Assembly: GCA_021107835.1 (NCBI GenBank)
Contig: JAIOSD010000042.1
Span: 1-15,166 of the forward strand
Direction of reading: 5' to 3'
DNA: 15,166 nucleotides
From: an archaeon
GTDB lineage: Archaea > Nanobdellota > Nanobdellia > SCGC-AAA011-G17 > PNOQ01
Positions 6,492 to 12,665 of the stretch are shown one piece after another. A program made the position numbers and the translations under genes. Every line of letters starts with the position of its first letter. Position 1 is the first letter of the stretch. The notes below the pieces were generated by a model, which searched no databases, was not told the DNA's origin, and saw only the letters and a program-made list of their open reading frames with translations.

Positions 6492-6499
6492 TTTATAAA
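6492..6499 (-). promoter_or_regulatory. TATA box of the 594-aa nucleotidyltransferase gene
   Basis: TTTATAAA, 24 nt before ATG 6475 and 30 nt before the in-frame ATG 6469. The spacing favours 6469 as the leaderless start. Confidence 0.6.
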
Positions 6500-6512
6500 G
6501 CTTTCGGATAAT

Positions 6513-6519
6513 AAAAAAA
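6513..6519 (-). terminator. T-tract terminator after the lipoprotein gene
   Basis: Seven T residues on the minus strand just after the lipoprotein stop codon, before the next promoter. Archaeal RNA polymerase commonly stops at such T-runs without a hairpin. Confidence 0.5.
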
Positions 6520-6523
6520 GAAA

Positions 6524-6724
6524 TTAGAAATCTAAATCATCCAAATTTAGATCTTCTAACTCACCTATTTCTTTCTCAAACTCTTCAAGATCTGCCAACT
6601 CACTATCTAAAGCTTCCGTGCTTGAATCATCTGCTCCAGCAGGAATACTATCTATTGTACACGAACTAACTAAGAGCCCTACAACCAACAGTAAAACCAA
6701 TAAACTACTCTGCCGTTGGTTCAT
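6524..6724 (-). CDS. Small acidic lipoprotein, 66 aa
   Basis: The N-terminus MNQRQSSLLVLLLVVGLL is a hydrophobic signal, followed by a lipobox-like VSSC with the candidate lipidated cysteine at residue 22. The mature part is about 44 residues, very acidic (ADLEEFEKEIGELEDLNLDDLDF), probably one helix on the outer face of the membrane. The gene starts inside the last 20 bases of the secreted coiled-coil gene and has a Shine-Dalgarno-like AGAGGT (6735-6730) 5 nt before its ATG, so the two are cotranslated from one mRNA. It may anchor or pair with the coiled-coil protein; that is inference. No named family recognised. Confidence 0.72.
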   Translation of the reverse strand: MNQRQSSLLVLLLVVGLLVSSCTIDSIPAGADDSSTEALDSELADLEEFEKEIGELEDLNLDDLDF

Positions 6725-7649
6725 CTTCTACCTCTAGCTTGACTTCTCCAGCATCAGTATCTTTCACATCAGGGCAAGGAACCTCACCTGTATGATTCCT
6801 ATATAATTCTACCAATTCTCTCAAATCCTTATGAGCCCCCCTAAGATATTCTCTAGCCTTAAAGATGAATTCCTTAGTTTCCTGAAATAATTTTCTAGCA
6901 TCATCTATACTATGAATCTCAGAATATTTTTCTTTAGCTAGTTTATATTGCTCCTTAGCCAACCCAACTTTTTCATCAAAATCTTCTAATAAAACCTGCA
7001 TACCTATAACTTCTTTTAAACTTTGATCAAGAACATCAACTTTCTCATGTAATCTCTCAGACAAAGTTTCAGATCTTTCAATTATAAGTAATATCCTATG
7101 CGCTAATAATTCTCCACTAATATGTTTTATTTTTGGTAAAAATTCTCTCCAAGAAGTTCTTATTTCTCTAGCTAATTTTCTTAAAGATGCCAAATCATCT
7201 GCTTCCTCAACATGAATTGTATACTCACTTAATTCTTCTCTTTTAGTTTCAATTTGCCCTAAAATAATTTCTCTTCTTTCATCAGTAATATTTATTCTAT
7301 TAGCCCAATTTTCTAAAACATCTAAGTGTGTATCCATCCTATCCAATGTTTCCAAAAGAAAGATTCTTACTCTTTCTAAAACATCTCCCTTTTCAGAAGG
7401 ATTTAATTCATCAAATCTGTTTATCTTTTCTTTAGCCACTTTAAAATTTTCATTTACTAAATTCCATTCATTAGAAACAACTTGATATCTATTGCGCACA
7501 GCATTATACTTTTGTATAGCTTCTTGATTTAATGCGTTAAGTCCAACCTTTAATTTTGTAATCTCCTCATTTTGACTAGCCTCAACATTCATTGGAATAG
7601 AACTAATCAAAAATAAACTTAAAACAAACAATGTCATTATTTTATTCAT
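6705..7649 (-). CDS. Secreted helical coiled-coil protein (about 314 aa)
   Basis: The reading frame opens at ATG 7664, but the start is placed at ATG 7649 because a strong Shine-Dalgarno GGAGGT (7662-7657) lies 7 nt before it, while the TATA box (7693-7686) would start transcription near 7664. From 7649 the protein begins MNKIMTLFVLSLFLISSIP, a clean signal peptide, with likely cleavage after NVEA. The rest is almost wholly helical and charged with heptad-like spacing (EEITKLKVGLNALNQEA, LAKEQYKLAKEKYSEI), a single cysteine near the C-terminus (GEVPCPD), and an acidic tail. No catalytic motif. It overlaps the lipoprotein gene, pointing to a two-part extracytoplasmic structure, and diverges from a membrane-anchored regulator. 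Confidence 0.78.
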   Translation of the reverse strand: MNKIMTLFVLSLFLISSIPMNVEASQNEEITKLKVGLNALNQEAIQKYNAVRNRYQVVSNEWNLVNENFKVAKEKINRFDELNPSEKGDVLERVRIFLLETLDRMDTHLDVLENWANRINITDERREIILGQIETKREELSEYTIHVEEADDLASLRKLAREIRTSWREFLPKIKHISGELLAHRILLIIERSETLSERLHEKVDVLDQSLKEVIGMQVLLEDFDEKVGLAKEQYKLAKEKYSEIHSIDDARKLFQETKEFIFKAREYLRGAHKDLRELVELYRNHTGEVPCPDVKDTDAGEVKLEVEDEPTAE

Positions 7650-7656
7650 TTTGTAA

Positions 7657-7693
7657 ACCTCCATAATAATAAATTAGATTCCTTACTTATAAA
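7657..7693 (-). promoter_or_regulatory. Promoter and Shine-Dalgarno site of the coiled-coil/lipoprotein operon
   Basis: TTTATAAG at 7693-7686, expected transcript start near 7664, then GGAGGT at 7662-7657 and ATG at 7649. This short-leader arrangement decides the start codon. Confidence 0.68.
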
Positions 7694-7747
7694 GATACTT
7701 TTTCAAAACACTTTATGAAGCTTTATAACCCTTAAACTTGGAAAAGC

Positions 7748-7755
7748 TTTTAAAA
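7748..7755 (+). promoter_or_regulatory. TATA box of the membrane-anchored winged-helix gene
   Basis: TTTTAAAA, 28 nt before the ATG at 7776. A second candidate, TTTATAA at 7722-7728, lies further upstream. No Shine-Dalgarno is visible, so the mRNA is probably leaderless. Confidence 0.55.
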
Positions 7756-7775
7756 TATTAATATAAAAATAAATT

Positions 7776-8417
7776 ATGAAAAAAATAATTTATAGTTTAA
7801 TAATACTGTTTTGTATTAACCTAAGTAATGCCACAACATTACATGGAGATATTTATGATTGGGATTTAGAACTCACAAAAAACGTATTAGTTTCTATAAA
7901 CTCTATACCTGAACAAAATCAACTTTCTACTGATGGCTCTTATTCCTTTGAATTAAACTCAGGAGATTACACTTTATATGCAAAATATGAAATTGGAGAA
8001 GAAATAATTGCAAGTACAACAGAAGAAATAACAATAGAAGAAGATGGAAAATTTAGATATGATATAATACTTTTCCCAGAATTTGAAGAAGATTTAGAGG
8101 ACATAGATATAACTGAATTAGATTTTAATGAAAAGTCTAAGGATTACTATACTTTTATTTTAATAGGACTAATACTTATTGTTATTTTCTTATTACTTAA
8201 GAAAAAAAATCCTAAAAAACATTTAGAAGAAGATGAAACAGAAAAAGTCTTAGAAATAATAAAAAAACAGGGTGGGAGAACAACCCAAAAAGAAATAAGA
8301 AAATGTTTAGCATTATCTGAAGCAAAGGTTAGTTTAATGATAACGGAATTAGAACATAAAAATAAAATAGAAAAAATAAAGAAAGGTCGTGGAAATATAA
8401 TAATTCTAAAGAAATAG
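7776..8417 (+). CDS. Membrane-anchored winged-helix transcriptional regulator (COG2512-like)
   Basis: A 213-residue protein with a clear order of parts: signal peptide (1-19, MKKIIYSLIILFCINLSNA); a small beta-sandwich outside the cell (about 20-100; TLHGDIYDWDLELTKNVLV, LSTDGSYSFELNSGDYTLYAKY, like carboxypeptidase-regulatory/CarboxypepD_reg domains); an acidic linker (101-122); one membrane helix (124-141); and a cytoplasmic winged helix (153-213; GGRTTQKEIRKCLALSEAKVSLMITELEHKNKIEKIKKGRGNIIIL, in two helices and a wing). The layout matches archaeal predicted membrane-associated regulators grouped in COG2512. It could sense an external ligand and act on DNA near the membrane. It diverges from the secreted coiled-coil/lipoprotein operon across about 110 bp, a plausible target. 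Confidence 0.82.
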   Translation: MKKIIYSLIILFCINLSNATTLHGDIYDWDLELTKNVLVSINSIPEQNQLSTDGSYSFELNSGDYTLYAKYEIGEEIIASTTEEITIEEDGKFRYDIILFPEFEEDLEDIDITELDFNEKSKDYYTFILIGLILIVIFLLLKKKNPKKHLEEDETEKVLEIIKKQGGRTTQKEIRKCLALSEAKVSLMITELEHKNKIEKIKKGRGNIIILKK

Positions 8418-8423
8418 TAACCT

Positions 8424-8431
8424 TTTTAAAA
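8424..8431 (+). promoter_or_regulatory. TATA box of tRNA-Val
   Basis: TTTTAAAA begins 7 nt after the preceding stop codon and 32 nt before the first tRNA base, the expected distance for archaeal tRNA promoters. Confidence 0.55.
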
Positions 8432-8455
8432 CTAAATTAAAACTTAAATCTTTAT

Positions 8456-8529
8456 GGGCTTATGGCGCAGTCTGGTAGCGCGCCGCCTTTACACGGCGTA
8501 GGTCCCCGGTTCAAATCCGGGTAGGCCCA
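8456..8529 (+). tRNA. tRNA-Val (anticodon UAC)
   Basis: A complete 74-nt cloverleaf. The acceptor stem GGGCTTA (8456-8462) pairs with TAGGCCC (8522-8528) with one G-U pair; discriminator A8529, usual for valine. The D-stem is GCGC/GCGC, the anticodon loop TTTACAC (8488-8494) gives TAC at 8490-8492, and the T-arm is CCCGG TTCAAAT CCGGG. CCA is not encoded. The anticodon stem has four G-C pairs, but its first pair, position 27 with 43 (C8483 with T8499), is a mismatch. It decodes GUA and probably other valine codons by wobble. No intron. Confidence 0.96.
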
Positions 8530-8535
8530 TTCACT

Positions 8536-8546
8536 ATTTATTTTTA
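8536..8546 (+). terminator. T-rich end of the tRNA-Val transcript
   Basis: TATTTATTTTT-type sequence shortly after the tRNA 3' end, a typical archaeal T-rich stop signal in the short gap before the convergent sulfur-carrier gene. Confidence 0.4.
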
Positions 8547-8553
8547 ACATCCA

Positions 8554-8742
8554 CTAACCAGAAGAAACAATAGAAATAAATTCCAACTTATCTTTTTTAT
8601 CAACTTTAGCATCTTCAGTAATTAACTTACCATCTCTCACTATAAGATAATCATCAACATTAATCTTTAATTTATAAATAATATCTATAACAAAACCACC
8701 TTCTAAATTTTTAGTTTTTTTATCAATAATAATTTTAACCAT
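8554..8742 (-). CDS. ThiS/TtuB/SAMP-like ubiquitin-fold sulfur carrier (62 aa)
   Basis: A 62-residue beta-grasp protein: MVKIIIDKKTKNLEGGFVIDIIYKLKIN (strand, turn, strand, helix), DDYLIVRDGKLITEDAKVDKKDKLEFISIV, close in layout to ThiS and TtuB. Such proteins carry sulfur as a C-terminal thiocarboxylate for tRNA thiolation, thiamine or molybdopterin synthesis, and some are conjugated to proteins. The chain ends VSSG, not the usual Gly-Gly, so the terminal glycine is kept but the penultimate one is serine. The ATG overlaps the end of the TtuA/NcsA-type gene by 8 nt (8735-8742), which strongly suggests it is that enzyme's sulfur donor. No E1-like activating enzyme lies in the window. Confidence 0.8.
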   Translation of the reverse strand: MVKIIIDKKTKNLEGGFVIDIIYKLKINVDDYLIVRDGKLITEDAKVDKKDKLEFISIVSSG

Positions 8743-9652
8743 TCTTTAACATCCCAATATATTCACATACTTGACAATTCTCTTTAGAAGCAGGCTCCCC
8801 ACAGGATTTACAATATTTAAGTTTACTTTTCTTATACTTTTTTTTCAAATCTGGCAAAATTTCTAAAAAAGAATTAATAATTGAATATTTAGTAGCAGGA
8901 AATTCATTATTAAAATCGCTAATCAATTTTTTAACTTTGTTCCTATATGCCAAATGAGCATTGGGGCAAGAACCAAAATTATTAATCAATCCATTCAAAA
9001 AAGCATATGTAGCGGTTTCTTTTTCAGTCAAAAAATATAAAGGCTTTATTCGTCTTACAAACTTTTTATCATCTTTAATTCCAGTAACAGGACCCAATCT
9101 AGCACCAGTTTCCATATTATTCTTAAACATATTCATAACAATAGATTGTGTTTCATCATCCAAATTATGGCCTGTAGCAAGTTTATTTAATTTTAATTCC
9201 TTAGCTTTTTTATTTAACAAGTATCTTCTAAAAACAGCACACAAACTACAAGGGATTACTTTTATTTTTTTTATAGCTTCATCCAAACTATAACCAAACT
9301 CATCCTTAAAACTAGCAACCACAAATTCTATTTCATTTTCTTCACAATATTTTTTAGCAATATTTAATGATTTATTCCTATAACCTTTAATACCTTCATC
9401 AATCCCAATAGCTATTAATTTTGTAGTTTTTTGAGGTTTTATTATTTGATTTAAAACTTTTAAAGTAGTTAATGAATCCTTTCCACCCGAAACAGCAACA
9501 CCAATAGATTCTCCTTTTTTAATCATATCATACTGTCTAACTGTTTTTCTAACTTTTCTTTCAAAATATTTAATAAAACAAGATTTACAAAGAGAAATAT
9601 TATTATTCGGAAGCTTAATTACCGGCCTTGTTTTGCATCTACTACATGTCAT
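8735..9652 (-). CDS. ttuA: tRNA 2-thiolation enzyme of the TtuA/NcsA (TtcA-like PP-loop) family
   Basis: A 305-residue protein with all expected parts: N-terminal zinc finger (C3, C6, C22, C25); PP-loop ATP site SGGKDS (55-60); cysteines C135 and C138 (IPCSLC) and C229 (GSCP) placed to hold the [4Fe-4S] cluster of TtuA-type enzymes; GHNLDDE (161-167); and a C-terminal zinc finger (C281, C284, C293, C296). The enzyme adenylates a tRNA uridine and replaces its C2 oxygen by sulfur. Sequence alone does not tell whether the target is U54 (TtuA, thermophiles) or wobble U34 (NcsA/Ncs6), so the symbol is provisional. It overlaps the ubiquitin-like carrier gene. The likely promoter is TTAAAAG (9680-9674), 28 nt before the ATG, leaderless. 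Confidence 0.9.
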   Translation of the reverse strand: MTCSRCKTRPVIKLPNNNISLCKSCFIKYFERKVRKTVRQYDMIKKGESIGVAVSGGKDSLTTLKVLNQIIKPQKTTKLIAIGIDEGIKGYRNKSLNIAKKYCEENEIEFVVASFKDEFGYSLDEAIKKIKVIPCSLCAVFRRYLLNKKAKELKLNKLATGHNLDDETQSIVMNMFKNNMETGARLGPVTGIKDDKKFVRRIKPLYFLTEKETATYAFLNGLINNFGSCPNAHLAYRNKVKKLISDFNNEFPATKYSIINSFLEILPDLKKKYKKSKLKYCKSCGEPASKENCQVCEYIGMLKNG

Positions 9653-9673
9653 AAAACTTCAAAAAATTAGTTA

Positions 9674-9680
9674 CTTTTAA
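9674..9680 (-). promoter_or_regulatory. TATA-like box of the thiolase/carrier operon
   Basis: TTAAAAG on the minus strand, 28 nt before ATG 9652, in the 38-nt gap after the preceding gene's stop codon. Confidence 0.45.
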
Positions 9681-9690
9681 GCGTTTCTAC

Positions 9691-10038
9691 TTATTGACCT
9701 GTCTTCAACCCAATTTTCAGAGGAGTATTTGAGTTAGCAACTTCTAAGTATTTATCCATAAATTCATCAAGTTCATCAAAAGTAACAGGGGTACGTTTTA
9801 CAATCCCCCTATTAAATATTCTAGGAGCAGGAATTGTTGTTATACCCCCTATAGCTATCAAATTAGAAGAGTGTTCTACTCCAGCTAATTTTTCAACCAA
9901 AGATGAAACATCTTTACCCCGACCCAACTCTTCTGTATTTTCCAAAAAAGAAGGATTATCACTTAAATAAAGAACATATTCTGTCTCCACATCATTATAC
10001 AATCTGCTCTTCAATAAAAATGCATATCTATCTGCCAT
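9691..10038 (-). CDS. Unknown protein, 115 aa (start moved inward)
   Basis: I do not recognise the family. The frame is open from ATG 10077, but the start is placed at ATG 10038: a strong TATA box with its BRE-like lead (GAGAAAGGTTTATAAG, ending near 10060) lies 29 nt before 10038 and inside the first codons of the longer version, so those codons would not be in the mRNA. From 10038 the protein reads MADRYAFLLKSRLYNDVETEYVLYLSDNP, with later segments LIAIGGITTIPAPRIFNRG and FDELDEFMDKYLEVANSNTPLKIG. It is soluble, has no cysteine, and shows alternating strand and helix segments. It follows the DsbA-like gene but has its own promoter. Confidence 0.7.
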   Translation of the reverse strand: MADRYAFLLKSRLYNDVETEYVLYLSDNPSFLENTEELGRGKDVSSLVEKLAGVEHSSNLIAIGGITTIPAPRIFNRGIVKRTPVTFDELDEFMDKYLEVANSNTPLKIGLKTGQ

Positions 10039-10059
10039 AAAAAAGGAAATAACATCAAA

Positions 10060-10075
10060 CTTATAAACCTTTCTC
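10060..10075 (-). promoter_or_regulatory. Promoter inside the end of the DsbA-like gene
   Basis: Minus strand GAGAAAGG then TTTATAAG. The last codons of the upstream gene read GAG AAA GGT TTA TAA, so its stop codon is part of the TATA box. It lies 29 nt before ATG 10038. Confidence 0.7.
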
Positions 10076-10633
10076 AACAGCTTCCTGATAAACAGAATAA
10101 TTTCTCAACCCATCAAATCGTTCCCCATTAATGAAAACTACAGGCAAAACAGAGATATCCAAACTAGAACTAAGATCATAATCCCTATCTATTATTTTAC
10201 TATACAATTCAGAAGAAATACAGTTTTCAAATTCCCCCCTATCCAAATGAATATCTTTACCAAGTGAATAAATAACACTTAAATTTAACTTCAAATAATT
10301 ATCAAATAGTTTTCCATGCAAAAGTTCAAAATCTTTTTGTACCCCAGCACACTCAGCAGCCATTGCAACAGTTCTAGAAAAATTAAAAGAGTTATAATGC
10401 ACATAAATAAACTTAACATCATATTCTTCTCGTAACTTAACCATATTTTCTTCAGAAGCAGCACTAGTAGGGTCTAAATAATCACCCACTTCAACAATTA
10501 AGGTTTTAGCATCTTCATTACCCATAAAGTATCTATCTCTTTTAGCACGATTATAAGGATCAGTAGAAATAAAATAAGCAATAATAACTACTAACACAAT
10601 AAGAATAACTATAACAAATCCATATTTTTTCAT
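10061..10633 (-). CDS. Membrane-anchored DsbA-fold (thioredoxin-like) protein lacking the CxxC active site
   Basis: A 190-residue protein: an N-terminal membrane anchor (about 5-22, FVIVILIVLVVIIAYFI), then a DsbA/Com1-like thioredoxin domain facing outside. Alignable landmarks are LIVEVGDYLDPTSAASEE (where active family members have a strand followed by CPYC or CPFC), the helical insert VAMAAECAGVQKDFELLHGKLFDN, and the cis-proline loop ISVLPVVFINGERFDGL (P164). The CxxC position reads D54-P-T-S57, so both redox cysteines are replaced. The remaining C95 and C138 lie in the helical insert. It therefore cannot act as a normal thiol oxidase; a binding or chaperone role is inferred. Its promoter (TTTTATATA) is 31 nt before the ATG; the gene ends within the next gene's promoter. 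Confidence 0.82.
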   Translation of the reverse strand: MKKYGFVIVILIVLVVIIAYFISTDPYNRAKRDRYFMGNEDAKTLIVEVGDYLDPTSAASEENMVKLREEYDVKFIYVHYNSFNFSRTVAMAAECAGVQKDFELLHGKLFDNYLKLNLSVIYSLGKDIHLDRGEFENCISSELYSKIIDRDYDLSSSLDISVLPVVFINGERFDGLRNYSVYQEAVEKGL

Positions 10634-10655
10634 AGCTTAAAATTAAAAAAACTAA

Positions 10656-10673
10656 TATATAAAACTAACTAAA
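10656..10673 (-). promoter_or_regulatory. Promoter of the DsbA-like gene, sharing an 18-bp block with 11180-11197
   Basis: Minus strand TTTAGTTAG then TTTTATATA, 31 nt before ATG 10633. The identical 18 bases occur before the gene starting near 11137. Confidence 0.65.
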
Positions 10674-10674
10674 T

Positions 10675-10687
10675 AAAAAAGAAAAAA
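10675..10687 (-). terminator. T-rich terminator after the gene ending at 10688
   Basis: Minus strand TTTTTTCTTTTTT starts right after the stop codon and runs into the promoter of the next gene. Confidence 0.55.
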
Positions 10688-11137
10688 TTAAGAAAGATAA
10701 TCTGCACCAAGGGCATCTAAAGTATCTTGTACAGACCAATTTTTTATGTTTTCTTCGCCTAGAACTTTTGTAGCAATATCTCTTCCATCTGGATGTCCAC
10801 GAATAGCCACAATATCTATAAATGCATTGTTATTAAATGTAACAAATCTATCTGCCCCATTTTTTACTGCAGTTTCATAGAGTTCATCTGGCATTCCTTC
10901 TGAAAAATCTAAAATATCTAACCAATATTCCCCCCTGGTTATTCCAAGAACTTGTGACATCCTTTGATCTACTATTGTTTCTTCTTCTGTTACAAAATCA
11001 TTCCATATTGATTTAAAATCAACCACACTAGTTCCTTTTTGAATCTGTCCTGTCATCCATTTCGTTAGATGGACCGCTACTTCTTCAGTATGTTCTCCAA
11101 CATATAGAGAACCAATTGCTAAATTTTCATAGTTCAC
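10688..11137 (-). CDS. Unknown protein, 149 aa (GTG start)
   Basis: No family recognised. The frame opens at a GTG at 11155, but the start is placed at GTG 11137 because a Shine-Dalgarno GGAGGG (11148-11143) precedes it by 5 nt and the TATA box (11188-11180) predicts transcription start near 11156. The protein then begins MNYENLAIGSLYVGEHTEEV. It is acidic and soluble, with helical segments VAVHLTKWMTGQIQKG and ELYETAVKNGADRFV, a strand-like FNNNAFIDIVAIRGHPDGRDIA, and a C-terminal WSVQDTLDALGADYLS. No cysteine, signal or membrane segment. The shared promoter block with the DsbA-like gene hints at common control. Confidence 0.68.
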   Translation of the reverse strand: MNYENLAIGSLYVGEHTEEVAVHLTKWMTGQIQKGTSVVDFKSIWNDFVTEEETIVDQRMSQVLGITRGEYWLDILDFSEGMPDELYETAVKNGADRFVTFNNNAFIDIVAIRGHPDGRDIATKVLGEENIKNWSVQDTLDALGADYLS

Positions 11138-11142
11138 TTTAA

Positions 11143-11197
11143 CCCTCCAAATCACCCAAATTTTAGCAAGTAAAATAGGTATATAAAACTAACTAAA
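11143..11197 (-). promoter_or_regulatory. Promoter block and Shine-Dalgarno of the 149-aa gene
   Basis: Block 11197-11180 (TTTAGTTAG plus TTTTATATA) begins inside the last codons of the upstream membrane-protein gene, whose stop TAG is at 11191-11189. GGAGGG at 11148-11143 then sets the start at GTG 11137. Confidence 0.6.
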
Positions 11198-12589
11198 CAT
11201 AGTAACTTTATTTGACTTGACAATTCTTCTTCTTTTGTTCTTAATATATTTAACAATTCCAGCAGGTACAGGCAAATTACCAATAACTTTAGCTTTAACC
11301 TTAACTGTATAAGAAATAGCTATCTCTGCACCACCTTCAATAACAGGAATATCCCATAACAATTTAGTTCCTTTTTCAGATTTAATTATTCTTATAGGAG
11401 TTAAAGAACCAAAATCAGTTGGTTTCTCAACAACATTACTAATTCCATCCATTAACTTAACATTCTTAATCTTACACAGAGACTTATTTTTCAATAACAA
11501 AAGCACACTAATAGTAGAAATATTTTCACTAGAATGTTGCACAGAGGTAATCCTTTTAGTTAAAGACAAATCTTTCTTAAAATACAAATACAACAACCAA
11601 ACAATAATAAGAACTATAATCAATCCATAAACAAATGACCTATAATCCGATTCAATACTAATTATTTTTCCTTCCCCAGGTTCTAAGCTAAAATCCCATT
11701 GATAAGTATAATATCCGCTTTCTTTGGTTACACTAGTTGGTTCTTCACTAAAACTAGTAAATAGTTTCTGAAAACCAGATAATTTTTTAGTATAACTTTC
11801 AAAACTTACAGCATTTTGATTATTCACCCTTTCAATTGTTTCTTTGTAAAACAAAAAGCCATTTTCAGGCGTTCCGACTTCTGTAATATCCCCAGAAGCA
11901 GCAATATTTATTGTTTCAACCCTATCTAAAATTAACTTATCATCCCTGTAAATTAAAACATGAATATCAGTATCTCCTTCTTCAATTTCATTTCCAAAAT
12001 TAACCAAAAATTCAAACTCTAAACCATCTTTTTCCAAATTAATATCATCTCTTCTCTCACTAAAATAATCACTTTTTAATTCCACACTTAAATTTTTTAT
12101 ATCATAATCATAATCTTTACTTAACCTAAGCCTAAATAAATTATCTTCACCAGTATCTATTCTACTAGGCAAGATTAATTCACTCTCAATTGTATCTTCA
12201 TAACTCAATATTTCAACATTAAACACCATTTCTGTCTCAATATTTGAATAATTATTAGAAACTAAATTTAAAGTAATAGCATAATTTCCAGCTTCCATTT
12301 CATCATCATAAGGTTTCAAATATATATCAACTGTTTTACTTTCCTCCCCTTTAATAAACAAAGAAGAAGGTTCCATCCTAAAAATCCATTCAAAAAAAGT
12401 TAAAGGAGAATAAAATCTAAAACTATCTGTTTCATTTCTTAAATTATCTACAGTTACAGAAAAAACAAACTCATCTCCAACCAACGCTTTATCTTTAATT
12501 GTGTTATATTCAGTAAAAACATCATCAGCATAAGCACTGCTAACCATTAAAAGCAATACAAACACCAATACACTCTTTTTTAAACACAT
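11189..12589 (-). CDS. Membrane-anchored protein with extracytoplasmic beta-sandwich domains (466 aa)
   Basis: Signal peptide 1-21 (KKSVLVFVLLLMVSSAYA). Residues about 22-128 look like an Ig-like/NEW3-type beta-sandwich (VGDEFVFSVTVDNLRNETDSF, EAGNYAITLNLVSN), a second such unit follows to about 230, and a further beta-rich part reaches about 315. One membrane helix lies at 319-337 (VYGLIIVLIIVWLLYLYF), then a C-terminal beta domain on the other side (SVLLLLKNKSLCKIKNVKLMDG, KLLWDIPVIEGGAEIAISYTVKVKAK) and a basic tail KNKRRR. Several N-x-S/T sites are present outside. No enzyme motif. It may be a surface-linked structural or adhesion protein; no named family is claimed. A TATA-like TTATATAT lies 29 nt before the ATG, leaderless. 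Confidence 0.78.
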   Translation of the reverse strand: MCLKKSVLVFVLLLMVSSAYADDVFTEYNTIKDKALVGDEFVFSVTVDNLRNETDSFRFYSPLTFFEWIFRMEPSSLFIKGEESKTVDIYLKPYDDEMEAGNYAITLNLVSNNYSNIETEMVFNVEILSYEDTIESELILPSRIDTGEDNLFRLRLSKDYDYDIKNLSVELKSDYFSERRDDINLEKDGLEFEFLVNFGNEIEEGDTDIHVLIYRDDKLILDRVETINIAASGDITEVGTPENGFLFYKETIERVNNQNAVSFESYTKKLSGFQKLFTSFSEEPTSVTKESGYYTYQWDFSLEPGEGKIISIESDYRSFVYGLIIVLIIVWLLYLYFKKDLSLTKRITSVQHSSENISTISVLLLLKNKSLCKIKNVKLMDGISNVVEKPTDFGSLTPIRIIKSEKGTKLLWDIPVIEGGAEIAISYTVKVKAKVIGNLPVPAGIVKYIKNKRRRIVKSNKVTMFS

Positions 12590-12610
12590 ATTTAAGGGAA
12601 TTCATCAAAA

Positions 12611-12618
12611 TATATAAG
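12611..12618 (-). promoter_or_regulatory. TATA box of the 466-aa membrane protein gene
   Basis: TTATATAT on the minus strand, 29 nt before ATG 12589. Confidence 0.55.
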
Positions 12619-12665
12619 CTTTTTTATATGGTTTCTGTTTAAAAAGTAAAAAATTTCAAAATTAA

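Noticed and set aside
8961..9293. Plus-strand frame of 110 codons inside the tRNA thiolase gene
   Set aside because: It is the antisense shadow of a gene with all catalytic motifs intact.
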